From assembly GCA_964554065.1 (NCBI GenBank), contig CAZKMQ010000003.1, positions 1 through 39,460 on the forward strand: a stretch of 39,460 nucleotides of DNA, written 5' to 3'. The notes under the pieces were generated by a model. The model searched no databases. It was not told where the DNA came from and saw only the letters and a list, made by a program, of their open reading frames with translations. Every line of letters starts with the position of its first letter. Positions within the stretch are counted from its first letter, which is position 1. Both the position numbers and the translations under genes were made by a program. Origin of the DNA: CAZKMQ01 sp964554065. GTDB taxonomy: Bacteria > Patescibacteriota > Patescibacteriia > Magasanikbacterales > JBBTQS01. Below are positions 16,393-22,561 of the stretch, one piece after another.

Positions 16393-17586
16393 TTATTTCA
16401 AAATTTTGGTTACTACACCAGCACCAACGGTACGTCCACCTTCGCGAATAGCGAATCGTGTCTTTTCCTCAAGTGCTACTGGCACAATGAGCTTAATACT
16501 CAACTGAACTGTATCTCCAGGCATAACCATCTCTGTTCCTTCTGGAAGCTCTACCTCACCGGTCACATCAGTTGTTCGAATGTAGAACTGTGGCTTATAC
16601 CCTTTGAAAAATGGCTTGTGTCGCCCACCTTCTTCTTTGCTCAATGAATATACTTCAGCTTCAAATTCTGTGTGTGGAGTAACTGATCCAGGAACAGACA
16701 ATACTTGTCCGCGCTGTACTTCATCTTTTTTCGTACCACGAAGCAAGATTCCAGCATTATCACCGGCTTGCCCTTGGTCTAACTGCTTGTTAAACATCTC
16801 CACTCCAGTAACTGTAGTCTTTGTAGTGCTATCACCCATTCCAACGATCTCGATTTCCTCACCAACTTTCACGATTCCACGCTCAATTCGTCCAGTTACC
16901 ACTGTTCCACGCCCTTCAATTGAGAAAACATCCTCAATAGGCATAAGAAATGGCTTTGCTGTATCACGTTCCGGAGTTGGAATATGCGCGTCAAGTGCGT
17001 CTAGCAAGTCAAAAATTGGCTTAGATGCAGCTTCATCTCCTGGATTTTCAAGAGCTTTCAATGCGCTACCGCGGATAATTGGCGTGTCTGCACCTGGGAA
17101 CTCGTATTTTGTAAGCAAATCGCGAATTTCTTCTTCAACAAGATCAATCAATTCCGGATCACTTACTTGGTCGATTTTGTTCAAAAATACAACAATATAC
17201 GGCACTCCAACCTGACGAGCAAGCAAAATATGCTCACGAGTCTGTGGCATTGGGCCATCAGCTGCATTTACTACTAGAATTGCTCCGTCCATTTGCGCAG
17301 CACCAGTAATCATGTTCTTTACATAGTCTGCGTGTCCTGGACAATCAACGTGAGCATAGTGGCGCTTCTCACTTTCATACTCAACATGAGCTGTTGCAAT
17401 AGTAATACCACGCTCGCGCTCTTCTGGCGCAGCGTCAATTTGGTCCACACTCTTATCTTGTGCAATCTTTCCATGTGCACCAAGCACCTTCAAGATAGCA
17501 GCGGTAAGTGTAGTTTTACCGTGATCAACGTGGCCAATTGTACCAACATTGACATGTTCTTTACTTCGGTCAAACATTTCTGCCAT
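16393..17586 (-). CDS. tuf: translation elongation factor EF-Tu
   Basis: GTPase delivering aminoacyl-tRNA to the ribosome. 397 residues, the usual length. G1 GHVDHGKT at 18-25, switch II DCPGHADY from 81, G4 NKID at 136-139, and the effector region PEERERGITI are present. Domains 2 and 3 follow, with EDVFSIEGRGTVVTGRIERG and PFFKGYKPQFYIRTTDVTG, ending AIREGGRTVGAGVVTKILK. It has its own strong promoter and is separated from fusA by the island, although fusA-tuf-rpsJ is the common order. Confidence 0.99.
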   Translation of the reverse strand: MAEMFDRSKEHVNVGTIGHVDHGKTTLTAAILKVLGAHGKIAQDKSVDQIDAAPEERERGITIATAHVEYESEKRHYAHVDCPGHADYVKNMITGAAQMDGAILVVNAADGPMPQTREHILLARQVGVPYIVVFLNKIDQVSDPELIDLVEEEIRDLLTKYEFPGADTPIIRGSALKALENPGDEAASKPIFDLLDALDAHIPTPERDTAKPFLMPIEDVFSIEGRGTVVTGRIERGIVKVGEEIEIVGMGDSTTKTTVTGVEMFNKQLDQGQAGDNAGILLRGTKKDEVQRGQVLSVPGSVTPHTEFEAEVYSLSKEEGGRHKPFFKGYKPQFYIRTTDVTGEVELPEGTEMVMPGDTVQLSIKLIVPVALEEKTRFAIREGGRTVGAGVVTKILK

Positions 17587-17615
17587 ATGTGTTTTAGATT
17601 AATAAAAGCGGTGGG

Positions 17616-17645
17616 ATTATAGCATTTGGGTGTAAATGCTGTCAA
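17616..17645 (-). promoter_or_regulatory. sigma70-type promoter of tuf, with palindromic spacer
   Basis: On the minus strand TTGACA (17640-17645) and TATAAT (17616-17621) are separated by 18 bases, a full consensus match. The spacer itself reads GCATTTACACCCAAATGC, an inverted repeat with 6-base arms filling the gap between the two boxes. The predicted start is about 20 bases upstream of the tuf ATG. The palindrome could be an operator, or coincidence. Confidence 0.9.
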
Positions 17646-17716
17646 GCGTTTGGGGTGGGTATTGGCTGTGGATGTATTTTTAGGGATATTAGGAGTGCGA
17701 TTTGCCTAAATTTGGA

Positions 17717-17758
17717 TAAAAAACAAACAACCGCCTGATCTGTTAAATCAAACGGTTG
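17717..17758 (-). terminator. rho-independent terminator after the D-A unit
   Basis: On the minus strand CAACCG / CGGTTG (17753-17758 with 17728-17733) extends inward by TGAT / ATCA across a small internal loop, and is followed by TTTGTTTTTT. It lies 20 bases past the stop of the gene ending at 17778 and upstream of the tuf promoter, closing the two-gene unit. Confidence 0.85.
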
Positions 17759-17777
17759 CTGTTGGGTTGTAAATCAG

Positions 17778-18392
17778 TTAGGACTTGATGGCGAGAAAGC
17801 GACAGTAGCCATGCCAGTCGCTGACACGCCAATCCACGTTCAGATCGCGACTCCGATCGCCCCTGCTGAGACAAAGCACGTAACGGCCGCCACCAAAGCA
17901 CAGCCAAACCGTGCCAAGTTCCACGATCGGGAACTCGCGCTGGGTCTCCGGGTGCGCGGCACCGAACGCAAGCAGATCTTCAACTTTGGCAGACTTCAGA
18001 CCTTCTTGCTTCATGTATGTCAGCACCTCATCGCTCGTCATAGTACGGTTGAAGTGCAGGAGCACCATCTCATGCTCAACCTCACCCTCTCCGCTTATCG
18101 GCCAGTTGGCAGACACAGCATGCTCCGACTCCCAGCCGTAGTCACCTACCGCGACCATCTGGTCAAAGGTCTGGGAGTAGTCTACCACGGTGCGGTAGAC
18201 TTCCAGATCAGCGATGTTAGGACCAGAGATGGGCTCTGGTGCGAGGAACTGCTCGTTGAGCAGCTCCACCGCGAGCTTGGCGTTGTCCGGGTTGCGCAGC
18301 TTTGCTGCGAGCTCGGCAGAAAAGCCGGCTCGATCCAGTGATTGAAGAAAGGCGATCCCTCCTCCAATGTTGTCATCAATTAGGCGTGTCAT
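17778..18392 (-). CDS. island paralogue A: uncharacterised three-module protein
   Basis: A 204-residue soluble protein with no signal peptide. It belongs to a family I recognise as recurrent in CPR genomes, with no known function. Module 1 (1-50) is helical, RLID then GFSAELAAK and AVELLNEQFL. Module 2 (68-115) is VVDYSQTFDQMVAVGDYGW, ANWPISGEG, VLLHFNRTM. Module 3 (117-204) is SDEVLTYM, KVEDLLAFGAAHPETQREFP, IVELGTVW, then an Arg-rich turn and RFLAIKS. The start MTRLID matches MKRLID of the next paralogue; an ATG at 18404 overlaps the Shine-Dalgarno. It is second in a unit with the gene ending at 18633 and is preceded by a full structured spacer. GC content looks higher than in flanking genes. 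Confidence 0.8.
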   Translation of the reverse strand: MTRLIDDNIGGGIAFLQSLDRAGFSAELAAKLRNPDNAKLAVELLNEQFLAPEPISGPNIADLEVYRTVVDYSQTFDQMVAVGDYGWESEHAVSANWPISGEGEVEHEMVLLHFNRTMTSDEVLTYMKQEGLKSAKVEDLLAFGAAHPETQREFPIVELGTVWLCFGGGRYVLCLSRGDRSRDLNVDWRVSDWHGYCRFLAIKS

Positions 18393-18430
18393 GTGACATT
18401 GCATCCTTTTTACCGTCGAGCTTGTGCATA

Positions 18431-18445
18431 CAAAGTGCTTCTCTG
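18431..18445 (-). promoter_or_regulatory. leader hairpin motif upstream of paralogue A
   Basis: On the minus strand CAGAG, a 5-base loop, CTTTG (one G-U pair), then TGTATGCA and CTCGACGGTAAAAAGG, which contains the Shine-Dalgarno. The same layout precedes the genes starting at 19307, 20604 and 21165 with different but pairing stems, so I read it as a conserved 5' leader RNA. Confidence 0.6.
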
Positions 18446-18462
18446 TAATACATATCGCTCTT

Positions 18463-18624
18463 CCAAAACGGCATGTTTTCCACAAATTACTTTGTGAAGA
18501 ATGTGCTGTTTTTGAAAAAAGTTTTTTGGTAAGGCCGTCTGATGATGTTGTCTCATCAGACGACCCCTTGAGCAGTTCGTAATCCAGATCACTTCGTTGT
18601 AGATCTGAACCAAAAAATGCTCAA
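18463..18624 (-). repeat. structured intergenic element, copy 1 (three hairpins)
   Basis: Reading in gene direction after the upstream stop: hairpin A closes with TTGAGCA / TGCTCAA (18618-18624 with 18568-18574) around a GATCTGG-type inner stem (18602-18609 with 18583-18590). Hairpin B is a 13-pair stem (18533-18545 with 18553-18565) whose single non-Watson-Crick pair is a G-U wobble only on the minus-strand RNA. An A/T-rich stretch follows, then hairpin C (18504-18510 with 18467-18473 outside, CACAAA / TTTGTG inside). Similar elements lie at 20009-20115, 20672-20843 and 21236-21385. Confidence 0.8.
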
Positions 18625-18632
18625 AACCCCTG

Positions 18633-19307
18633 TTACTTCTTCTTGATTGCGAGAACAAAGTCATCGCTTTCCCACATCCCACCAACGGATCGCAACTTCA
18701 ATGTGCGACGCATACCAGGCTTAGGCAAAACACCCTCTTCTTCCTCATCTTCTGGGCCACCATAGCCACCCAAACACAAACCCATTGGATAGCCACCATA
18801 CAACGCCACCGATCCGATCTGTACGACCGTAACCAAGCGCTGAAGCTCTGGCCTCCATTCGCCCAACTTGAGCAAGTCTTCGACTTTGCCTGGACACAGA
18901 TCGTTTTCTTCCATGTACGCAAGGACTTCTTCAGTCTTGCCCCTACCAAAGAACCGCAGAAGAACCGGTTCTTTTTGAACCCGCCCTTTGCCTGACCGTT
19001 CAATGATCCATCGGTCTTCAGTAATCTCATCATCAACATAGTCGTACTCACCCAAGGTGACCATGTTGTTAAATGAACCTGTACTCACATACATAGGCTC
19101 AATCGGCACCACACGCACAACCTCCAGACTACTCACCTTTGGCTCAAGAAAAGCCTTTTCAAGCAGTTCAACTGCTTGAGCTGCGTTGCTGTCCAGACTC
19201 ACTTTCTCGGCAAGTGCAGAGGAAAACCCCGCCCCAGAAAGATTGTTGATTAGCAATAACAGCTTTCGAGCAGGAATATCAATTAGGCGTTTCATTTTTT
19301 CGCCCAT
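18633..19307 (-). CDS. island paralogue D: uncharacterised three-module protein
   Basis: A 224-residue cytoplasmic-looking protein, first gene of the two-gene unit driven by the 19404-19432 promoter. It matches paralogue A along its length: RLIDIPARKL then AGFSSALAEK and AVELLEKAFLEP (module 1); SFNNMVTLGEYDYVDDEIT, WIIERSGKG, VLLRFFGRG (module 2); TEEVLAYMEENDLCPGKVED, LLKLGEWRPELQR, VQIGSVALYGG, LKLRSVGGMWESDDFVLAIK (module 3). A Gly/Glu insertion (GGYGGPEDEEEEG) lies within module 3. The ATG at 19307 is 8 bases after AAAGGAG. Function unknown. Confidence 0.8.
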   Translation of the reverse strand: MGEKMKRLIDIPARKLLLLINNLSGAGFSSALAEKVSLDSNAAQAVELLEKAFLEPKVSSLEVVRVVPIEPMYVSTGSFNNMVTLGEYDYVDDEITEDRWIIERSGKGRVQKEPVLLRFFGRGKTEEVLAYMEENDLCPGKVEDLLKLGEWRPELQRLVTVVQIGSVALYGGYPMGLCLGGYGGPEDEEEEGVLPKPGMRRTLKLRSVGGMWESDDFVLAIKKK

Positions 19308-19347
19308 GAATTTCTCTCCTTTAGTATCACCGTCGGATTTGTACACA

Positions 19348-19362
19348 CAGAGTATTTCCCTG
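19348..19362 (-). promoter_or_regulatory. leader hairpin motif upstream of paralogue D
   Basis: On the minus strand CAGGG, 5-base loop, CTCTG, then TGTGTACA and ATCCGACGGTGATACTAAAGG. The pairing is kept relative to the 18431-18445 copy although bases differ. Here the leader follows a promoter directly, without hairpins A-C. Confidence 0.6.
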
Positions 19363-19403
19363 CATTCACATTAACCCTGTAGTTTAAAACGGCGCCACGC
19401 TTG

Positions 19404-19432
19404 AATATACTTGAATTATGCTAATTTGTCAA
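19404..19432 (-). promoter_or_regulatory. sigma70-type promoter of the D-A unit
   Basis: On the minus strand TTGACA (19427-19432), a 17-base spacer and TATATT (19404-19409). The predicted start is about 90 bases before the paralogue D ATG, leaving room for the leader hairpin. Confidence 0.88.
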
Positions 19433-19446
19433 GTTTCACATTCAAA

Positions 19447-19478
19447 AAACCGTCCAGAGTTAGGGTCTGCGACGGTTT
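19447..19478 (-). terminator. rho-independent terminator after the H-G-F-E unit
   Basis: On the minus strand AAACCGTC (19471-19478) pairs with GACGGTTT (19447-19454), with an inner CAGA / TCTG pairing, and the right arm runs straight into TTTTTTG. It stands just past the stop at 19492. Confidence 0.88.
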
Positions 19479-19491
19479 CCTGTTTGTTGCG

Positions 19492-19977
19492 TTAGCAACC
19501 CAGCGGCAGCTCTTTCTTGATGAACAAGAAGGCGCATTGCTTCCCGAGTGACTGTGAGTAAGGATGTTCACACAGCTCTCGTGGTCGTTGTTTTCTCATT
19601 CCTTCGAGTATCATGGGTAAGCACTCTCCGTTAACTGGACAGATACTTTTTGAACCCAAAGCCAAGACCGGAGCGCATCGTTGTAGATCAGGATACATCC
19701 GACCAACAGCAAGCAATTCTTCAATTCGACCCAGATGTAGACGGTTCTGAGCTGCATACTCCAAAATCTCTTCCACATGCACTGTACGGCCAAACTGAAC
19801 AACTCTCATGAAGCGACGCTTCTGACCATGGCCGTGGATTGGCCAATTCTCAGAAGTCATCTTGCTCGAAACCAGATCGTACTGTCCATGGTGGACCATC
19901 TGATCAAACGACTCGGAGTAATCCACTGTTACCATGAGGTACCAGCGAATCCTTTGATCTAACTGAAATCTACTCAT
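19492..19977 (-). CDS. island paralogue E: shortened member lacking module 1
   Basis: A 161-residue protein. The ATG at 19977 is 7 bases after an AAGGAG. It starts directly at module 2 (YLMVTVDYSESFDQMVHHGQ, then YDLVSSKMTSENWPIHGHG and VVQFGRTV) and continues into module 3 (VEEILEYAAQNRLHLGRIEE, LLAVGRMYPDLQR, PVLALGSKS). It lacks the helical module 1 of A and D. Module 3 ends differently, with a Lys/Cys end (AFLFIKKELPLGC) in place of RFLAIK. It is last in its unit, with the 107-base duplicated element upstream and a terminator downstream. Function unknown. Confidence 0.75.
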   Translation of the reverse strand: MSRFQLDQRIRWYLMVTVDYSESFDQMVHHGQYDLVSSKMTSENWPIHGHGQKRRFMRVVQFGRTVHVEEILEYAAQNRLHLGRIEELLAVGRMYPDLQRCAPVLALGSKSICPVNGECLPMILEGMRKQRPRELCEHPYSQSLGKQCAFLFIKKELPLGC

Positions 19978-20008
19978 TAGCAAACTCCTTATCAATTAAA
20001 GATCTATT

Positions 20009-20115
20009 GGTAAGGCCGTCTGATGATGTTGTATCATCAGACGACCCCTTGAGTAATCCCTAATCCTGAGTTGACACCACCGCGTTGTGGTGAGGATTAG
20101 CAATTGCTCAAACCG
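20009..20115 (-). repeat. structured intergenic element, copy 2 (hairpins A and B only)
   Basis: Identical by eye, over 107 bases, to 20737-20843. Hairpin A (20049-20111) has three stacked helices: TTGAG / CTCAA, CTAATCCT / AGGATTAG (20060-20067 with 20093-20100) and CACCAC / GTGGTG (20075-20080 with 20087-20092). Hairpin B is the 13-pair stem 20014-20026 with 20034-20046. Hairpin C and the leader hairpin are missing; instead a plain Shine-Dalgarno and paralogue E follow. Hairpin A begins 4 bases after the paralogue F stop. Confidence 0.85.
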
Positions 20116-20604
20116 CTACTTGTAGGCGAGGAAGCTCCAGCCAGCACCCCAGTCGCATGAAAACGAGTCGGCGCAGATTGTACGCGAACCGTTCTTCGCT
20201 GCAAGATAGGACACATAACCAAAACCAGAGCCTTTGAAACCATTCCATATGGTTCCCAACGCCAGTATTGGGGAGAAGTACTGCTCCACAAGGTTGGCAT
20301 CACCGAATGCCACAAGATCGTGAATGTTTGCGGATGTCAAACCGTTCTCACTGCAAAAAGCAAGAACGTAATCACTTTCCACGAACATGCTGAAGTCAAG
20401 CAACACGAAACTCCTAAGAGCACTCGACGATTTTATCTCGGATCGATGAACAGCTCTTGCGTTGGCCAGCAACCAATCGTGGTTTTTACCTGCCACCAAA
20501 TCACACGTGCTGACATCAGCTAAGTGATCCAAGTTAGGTCTGTAGCTAACACGAACTGCGGAGACCTTCAGCTCTCCTACAACAGGATTAATGGCAACAG
20601 ACAA
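20116..20604 (-). CDS. island paralogue F: divergent module-3 protein
   Basis: A 162-residue protein, taking TTG at 20604, 6 bases after AAAGGAGG. An in-frame ATG at 20634 falls inside the conserved leader and is unlikely to be the start. The N-terminal half (VAINPVVGELKVSAVRVSYR, then residues around HDWLLANARAV) is only weakly like module 2. Module 3 is clear: SDYVLAFCSENGLTSANIHD, LVAFGDANLVEQYFSPILA, LGTIWNGFKG, and GAGWSFLAYK at the end. No signal peptide or membrane segment. Third gene of the H-G-F-E unit. Function unknown. Confidence 0.75.
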   Translation of the reverse strand: MSVAINPVVGELKVSAVRVSYRPNLDHLADVSTCDLVAGKNHDWLLANARAVHRSEIKSSSALRSFVLLDFSMFVESDYVLAFCSENGLTSANIHDLVAFGDANLVEQYFSPILALGTIWNGFKGSGFGYVSYLAAKNGSRTICADSFSCDWGAGWSFLAYK

Positions 20605-20639
20605 TGGAACCCTCCTTTTTTTACCGCGGAACATGCATA

Positions 20640-20654
20640 CAAGGTAGATCCCTG
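20640..20654 (-). promoter_or_regulatory. leader hairpin motif upstream of paralogue F
   Basis: On the minus strand CAGGG, 5-base loop, CCTTG (one G-U pair), then TGTATGCA and TTCCGCGGTAAAAAAAGGAGG, whose end is the Shine-Dalgarno that decides the TTG start at 20604. Confidence 0.6.
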
Positions 20655-20671
20655 CACTACATATTCACTTT

Positions 20672-20843
20672 CCAAAACGGCATGGTTTCCACAAATTGCT
20701 TTGTGAAGACTATGCTGTTTTTGAAATAAGTTTTTAGGTAAGGCCGTCTGATGATGTTGTATCATCAGACGACCCCTTGAGTAATCCCTAATCCTGAGTT
20801 GACACCACCGCGTTGTGGTGAGGATTAGCAATTGCTCAAACCG
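20672..20843 (-). repeat. structured intergenic element, copy 3 (three hairpins)
   Basis: Full-length element between genes G and F. Hairpin A spans 20777-20839 and hairpin B 20742-20774, both identical to copy 2. Hairpin C has outer arms 20713-20719 and 20676-20682 (one mismatch) around a CACAAA / TTTGTG inner stem. The hairpin C part is nearly the same as in copies 1 and 4, while the A and B parts differ between copies, so the element is assembled from modules. Confidence 0.85.
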
Positions 20844-20859
20844 TTCGAATCTTGTACGA

Positions 20860-21165
20860 TTACCCATCGCCACGCAGCTCTGCCCAAAAGGGAGCCAAGT
20901 GCGTTGAACAGGCATCCAACCCGAACTTCTCGTGCTTGCACACCGGAATCACGGGTAGTGCACCTTCCACATCGATGATGTTGGCCCAAGGACGTTCTTC
21001 CATTGGAAGACCAATCATCTTGAGACCATCTTCGTATTGCAGAACCCCGAGGATCAAGCCTGCGCTGAGGATCTGGCAGGCAGACCGCACGAGCAGCTGC
21101 ACATAACCAGGATCCTCAATCCCAGCGCTAAGCACAACCCGTCGAGCCAAAGTCAAATTATCCAT
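20860..21165 (-). CDS. island gene G: small hypothetical protein, different fold from its neighbours
   Basis: A 101-residue protein; ATG at 21165 stands 6 bases after GGAGG. I do not recognise it. The first half looks helical and hydrophobic (LTLARRVVLSAGIEDPGYVQ, LLVRSACQILSAGLILGVLQ), the second mixed (MIGLPMEERPWANIIDVEG, ALPVIPVCKHEKFGLDAC). It does not show module 3 found in the other five island genes, though its regulatory surroundings are the same. It may be a degenerate module 1 type protein or an unrelated passenger. Second gene of the H-G-F-E unit. Confidence 0.65.
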   Translation of the reverse strand: MDNLTLARRVVLSAGIEDPGYVQLLVRSACQILSAGLILGVLQYEDGLKMIGLPMEERPWANIIDVEGALPVIPVCKHEKFGLDACSTHLAPFWAELRGDG

Positions 21166-21195
21166 CTCAAACCTCCACCGCCGTCGAGGTATGCA

Positions 21196-21216
21196 CACAG
21201 AAAACACCTCTCTGTG
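21196..21216 (-). promoter_or_regulatory. leader hairpin motif upstream of gene G
   Basis: On the minus strand CACAGA, loop, TCTGTG, then TGTGCATA and CCTCGACGGCGGTGGAGG. The stem is one pair longer than in the other copies and the loop is larger, but the position and following TGTGCA / CGACGG blocks are conserved. Confidence 0.6.
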
Positions 21217-21235
21217 TAACACACCATCCCTTTAT

Positions 21236-21385
21236 CCAAAACGGCATGGTTTCCACAAATTGCTTTGTGAAGACTGTGCTGTTTTTGAAAAAAGTCACCT
21301 CGGCCGAACTTGTGTTAACAAGTTCGGCCGTTGAGAGATGTGTAATCTGTTCCCTTTTGGGTTAGATTAAAGACCTCTCAAACCG
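21236..21385 (-). repeat. structured intergenic element, copy 4 (same layout, different A and B sequences)
   Basis: Between genes H and G. Hairpin B is replaced by an unrelated but perfect 12-pair stem (21301-21312 with 21319-21330, CGGCCGAACTTG). Hairpin A keeps its TTGAG closing logic as TTGAGAG / CTCTCAA (21331-21337 with 21375-21381) around TAATCT / AGATTA (21343-21348 with 21364-21369). Hairpin C (21239-21283) is nearly identical to the other copies. Structure is conserved where sequence is not. Confidence 0.85.
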
Positions 21386-21413
21386 TTTGCGCTATTTTAG
21401 GTTGCGCTTACCT

Positions 21414-21875
21414 CTACCAAGAACCTCCTTTCTTTCGAACTACAATGAACTGCACTCCTGCTGGCCACACATGGTCAAAATCGTATGCCAGCATCATATC
21501 ACCCAGCAAGACAGGACATTTAACTGCACCATCTTCGTTTGTCCAGGTTGTATCAAGCGCAACAATCTCCCGATCTGCACCTCCCAACTCGATACGAGTG
21601 CACTCCACCACGAAAAGCATTTCCACAACATGAGCGGGACGATAACCAATTTCTTCCAAGTGCTCAACAACCTCCGCGGAGCTTATTGGCTTGGGAAACT
21701 TGATCCGCCTGGTTACAGCACCAACTCGAGTAGCTCTTGTGGGAAACTTACTGTAAACCGCCTCCTTGATCTCTCCACTAAGATGAACTGATGAAAGATT
21801 AATCCATTCCGGAAAGCCAAACTGGCAATCAAACAGAACGAAAGGCTTAGAAGATCTGACTTTTCCTTCACTCAC
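21414..21875 (-). CDS. island paralogue H: first gene of the H-G-F-E unit
   Basis: A 153-residue protein with a GTG start at 21875, 7 bases after GGAG. Its N-terminal ~60 residues (FVLFDCQFGFPEWINLSSVH) are unlike modules 1 and 2 of A and D. Module 3 is recognisable: ISSAEVVEHLEEIGYRPAHV, VEMLFVVECTRIELGGADRE, IVALDTTW, and VQFIVVRKKGGSW at the end. It has a strong promoter 80 bases upstream and only the CGACGGAGTAAAG part of the family leader. Function unknown. Confidence 0.75.
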   Translation of the reverse strand: MSEGKVRSSKPFVLFDCQFGFPEWINLSSVHLSGEIKEAVYSKFPTRATRVGAVTRRIKFPKPISSAEVVEHLEEIGYRPAHVVEMLFVVECTRIELGGADREIVALDTTWTNEDGAVKCPVLLGDMMLAYDFDHVWPAGVQFIVVRKKGGSW

Positions 21876-21954
21876 GACTTTACTCCGTCGTTAGACTCAC
21901 TATTAAGAACATTGCCAATTCCGGAGAACGCAAAACCCTCTTTATTGACTGCCT

Positions 21955-21983
21955 ACTATAGCATATTTTAACGATTTTGTCAA
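21955..21983 (-). promoter_or_regulatory. sigma70-type promoter of the H-G-F-E unit
   Basis: On the minus strand TTGACA (21978-21983), a 17-base spacer and TATAGT (21955-21960). It serves the gene starting at 21875. The remaining part of 21876-22031 shows no gene. Confidence 0.92.
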
Positions 21984-22031
21984 GTATAGCATGGACAATT
22001 TTTGCTCTAAAATTAGACAAATTTGGGCGCC

Positions 22032-22060
22032 AAAAAACCGCTTATTTAAGCGGTTTTTTT
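22032..22060 (-). terminator. symmetrical terminator after the Phd-like gene
   Basis: AAAAAACCGCTTA and TAAGCGGTTTTTT form a long stem with A and T runs on both sides, so it can stop transcription from either strand. It isolates the 22082 gene from the island. Confidence 0.92.
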
Positions 22061-22081
22061 AAACTTTATTTTCAAAACTTT

Positions 22082-22519
22082 CTATTCAACCGGCTCTATA
22101 TAAAACCGCTCTTCTTCTTTTTCCTCATTTTCAGCGACTTTATGTTCAGAATTAGCTGTTTCTTGCTTTAATTTAGCGAAATTTTCAACAAAATCAGCAA
22201 TTGGAGTGAATCCTTCATTGCCATCATCTGTTTCAAGTTCACCAAGTGCTTCTTGAGCATCTTCTTCTTTCCATTGAGCAATAGCCTCATTTGCTTGAGA
22301 TACATCCATTGCCTCATAATCATCAGTTTCTATCTCATCTTCGCCCCAATCCTCGTCTTCCATAGACCATGTTGAATGTGCTGCAACATCCATAAGCACT
22401 TCATAATCCGTCAAAGACATAACAACATGAGCATCTTCTGTTTCTGGATTAACCATAATACAGCGATCGCCGGTGCGATCTACAAGGTCAAGGATTCGTT
22501 GGAGGTATGGAGGTAACAT
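22082..22519 (-). CDS. hypothetical protein with Phd/YefM-like N-terminus
   Basis: A 145-residue acidic protein. Residues 1-45 (LPPYLQRILDLVDRTGDRCI, then MVNPETEDAHVVMSLTDYEV) resemble the N-terminal DNA-binding fold of Phd/YefM antitoxins (the 'vi...g.p..vl.s..dYe.L' pattern); I also recall similar short proteins as frequent in CPR genomes. The rest is rich in Glu, Asp and Ala and looks disordered or helical (DVSQANEAIAQWKEEDAQEA), ending in Glu-rich KVAENEEKEEERF. No toxin gene is adjacent: upstream is the fusA terminator, downstream its own terminator. A stand-alone regulatory role is possible; function unproven. Confidence 0.6.
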   Translation of the reverse strand: MLPPYLQRILDLVDRTGDRCIMVNPETEDAHVVMSLTDYEVLMDVAAHSTWSMEDEDWGEDEIETDDYEAMDVSQANEAIAQWKEEDAQEALGELETDDGNEGFTPIADFVENFAKLKQETANSEHKVAENEEKEEERFYIEPVE

Positions 22520-22561
22520 ATTATTTTTTGTTTAAAAACTAGTGCATACCCAGCTTAAAAC

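Noticed and set aside
20605..20634. ATG at 20634 as the start of paralogue F
   Set aside because: It falls within the leader sequence conserved upstream of other island genes, and the AAAGGAGG Shine-Dalgarno lies downstream of it, pointing to the TTG at 20604.
18463..21385. CRISPR array
   Set aside because: Repeats are 100-170 bases, separated by genes, and not regularly spaced; no cas genes are present.
17778..21875. Integron gene-cassette array with attC sites
   Set aside because: Gene-plus-palindrome units in one direction look similar, but I found no GTTRRRY/RYYYAAC core pairs, no integrase, and the two units have internal promoters and terminators.
17778..21875. Type III toxin-antitoxin (RNA repeat antitoxin) locus
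   Set aside because: The repeats are not short tandem RNA repeats upstream of one toxin; they separate several different genes.
22082..22519. Complete toxin-antitoxin pair
   Set aside because: No partner gene of toxin type is adjacent on either strand.
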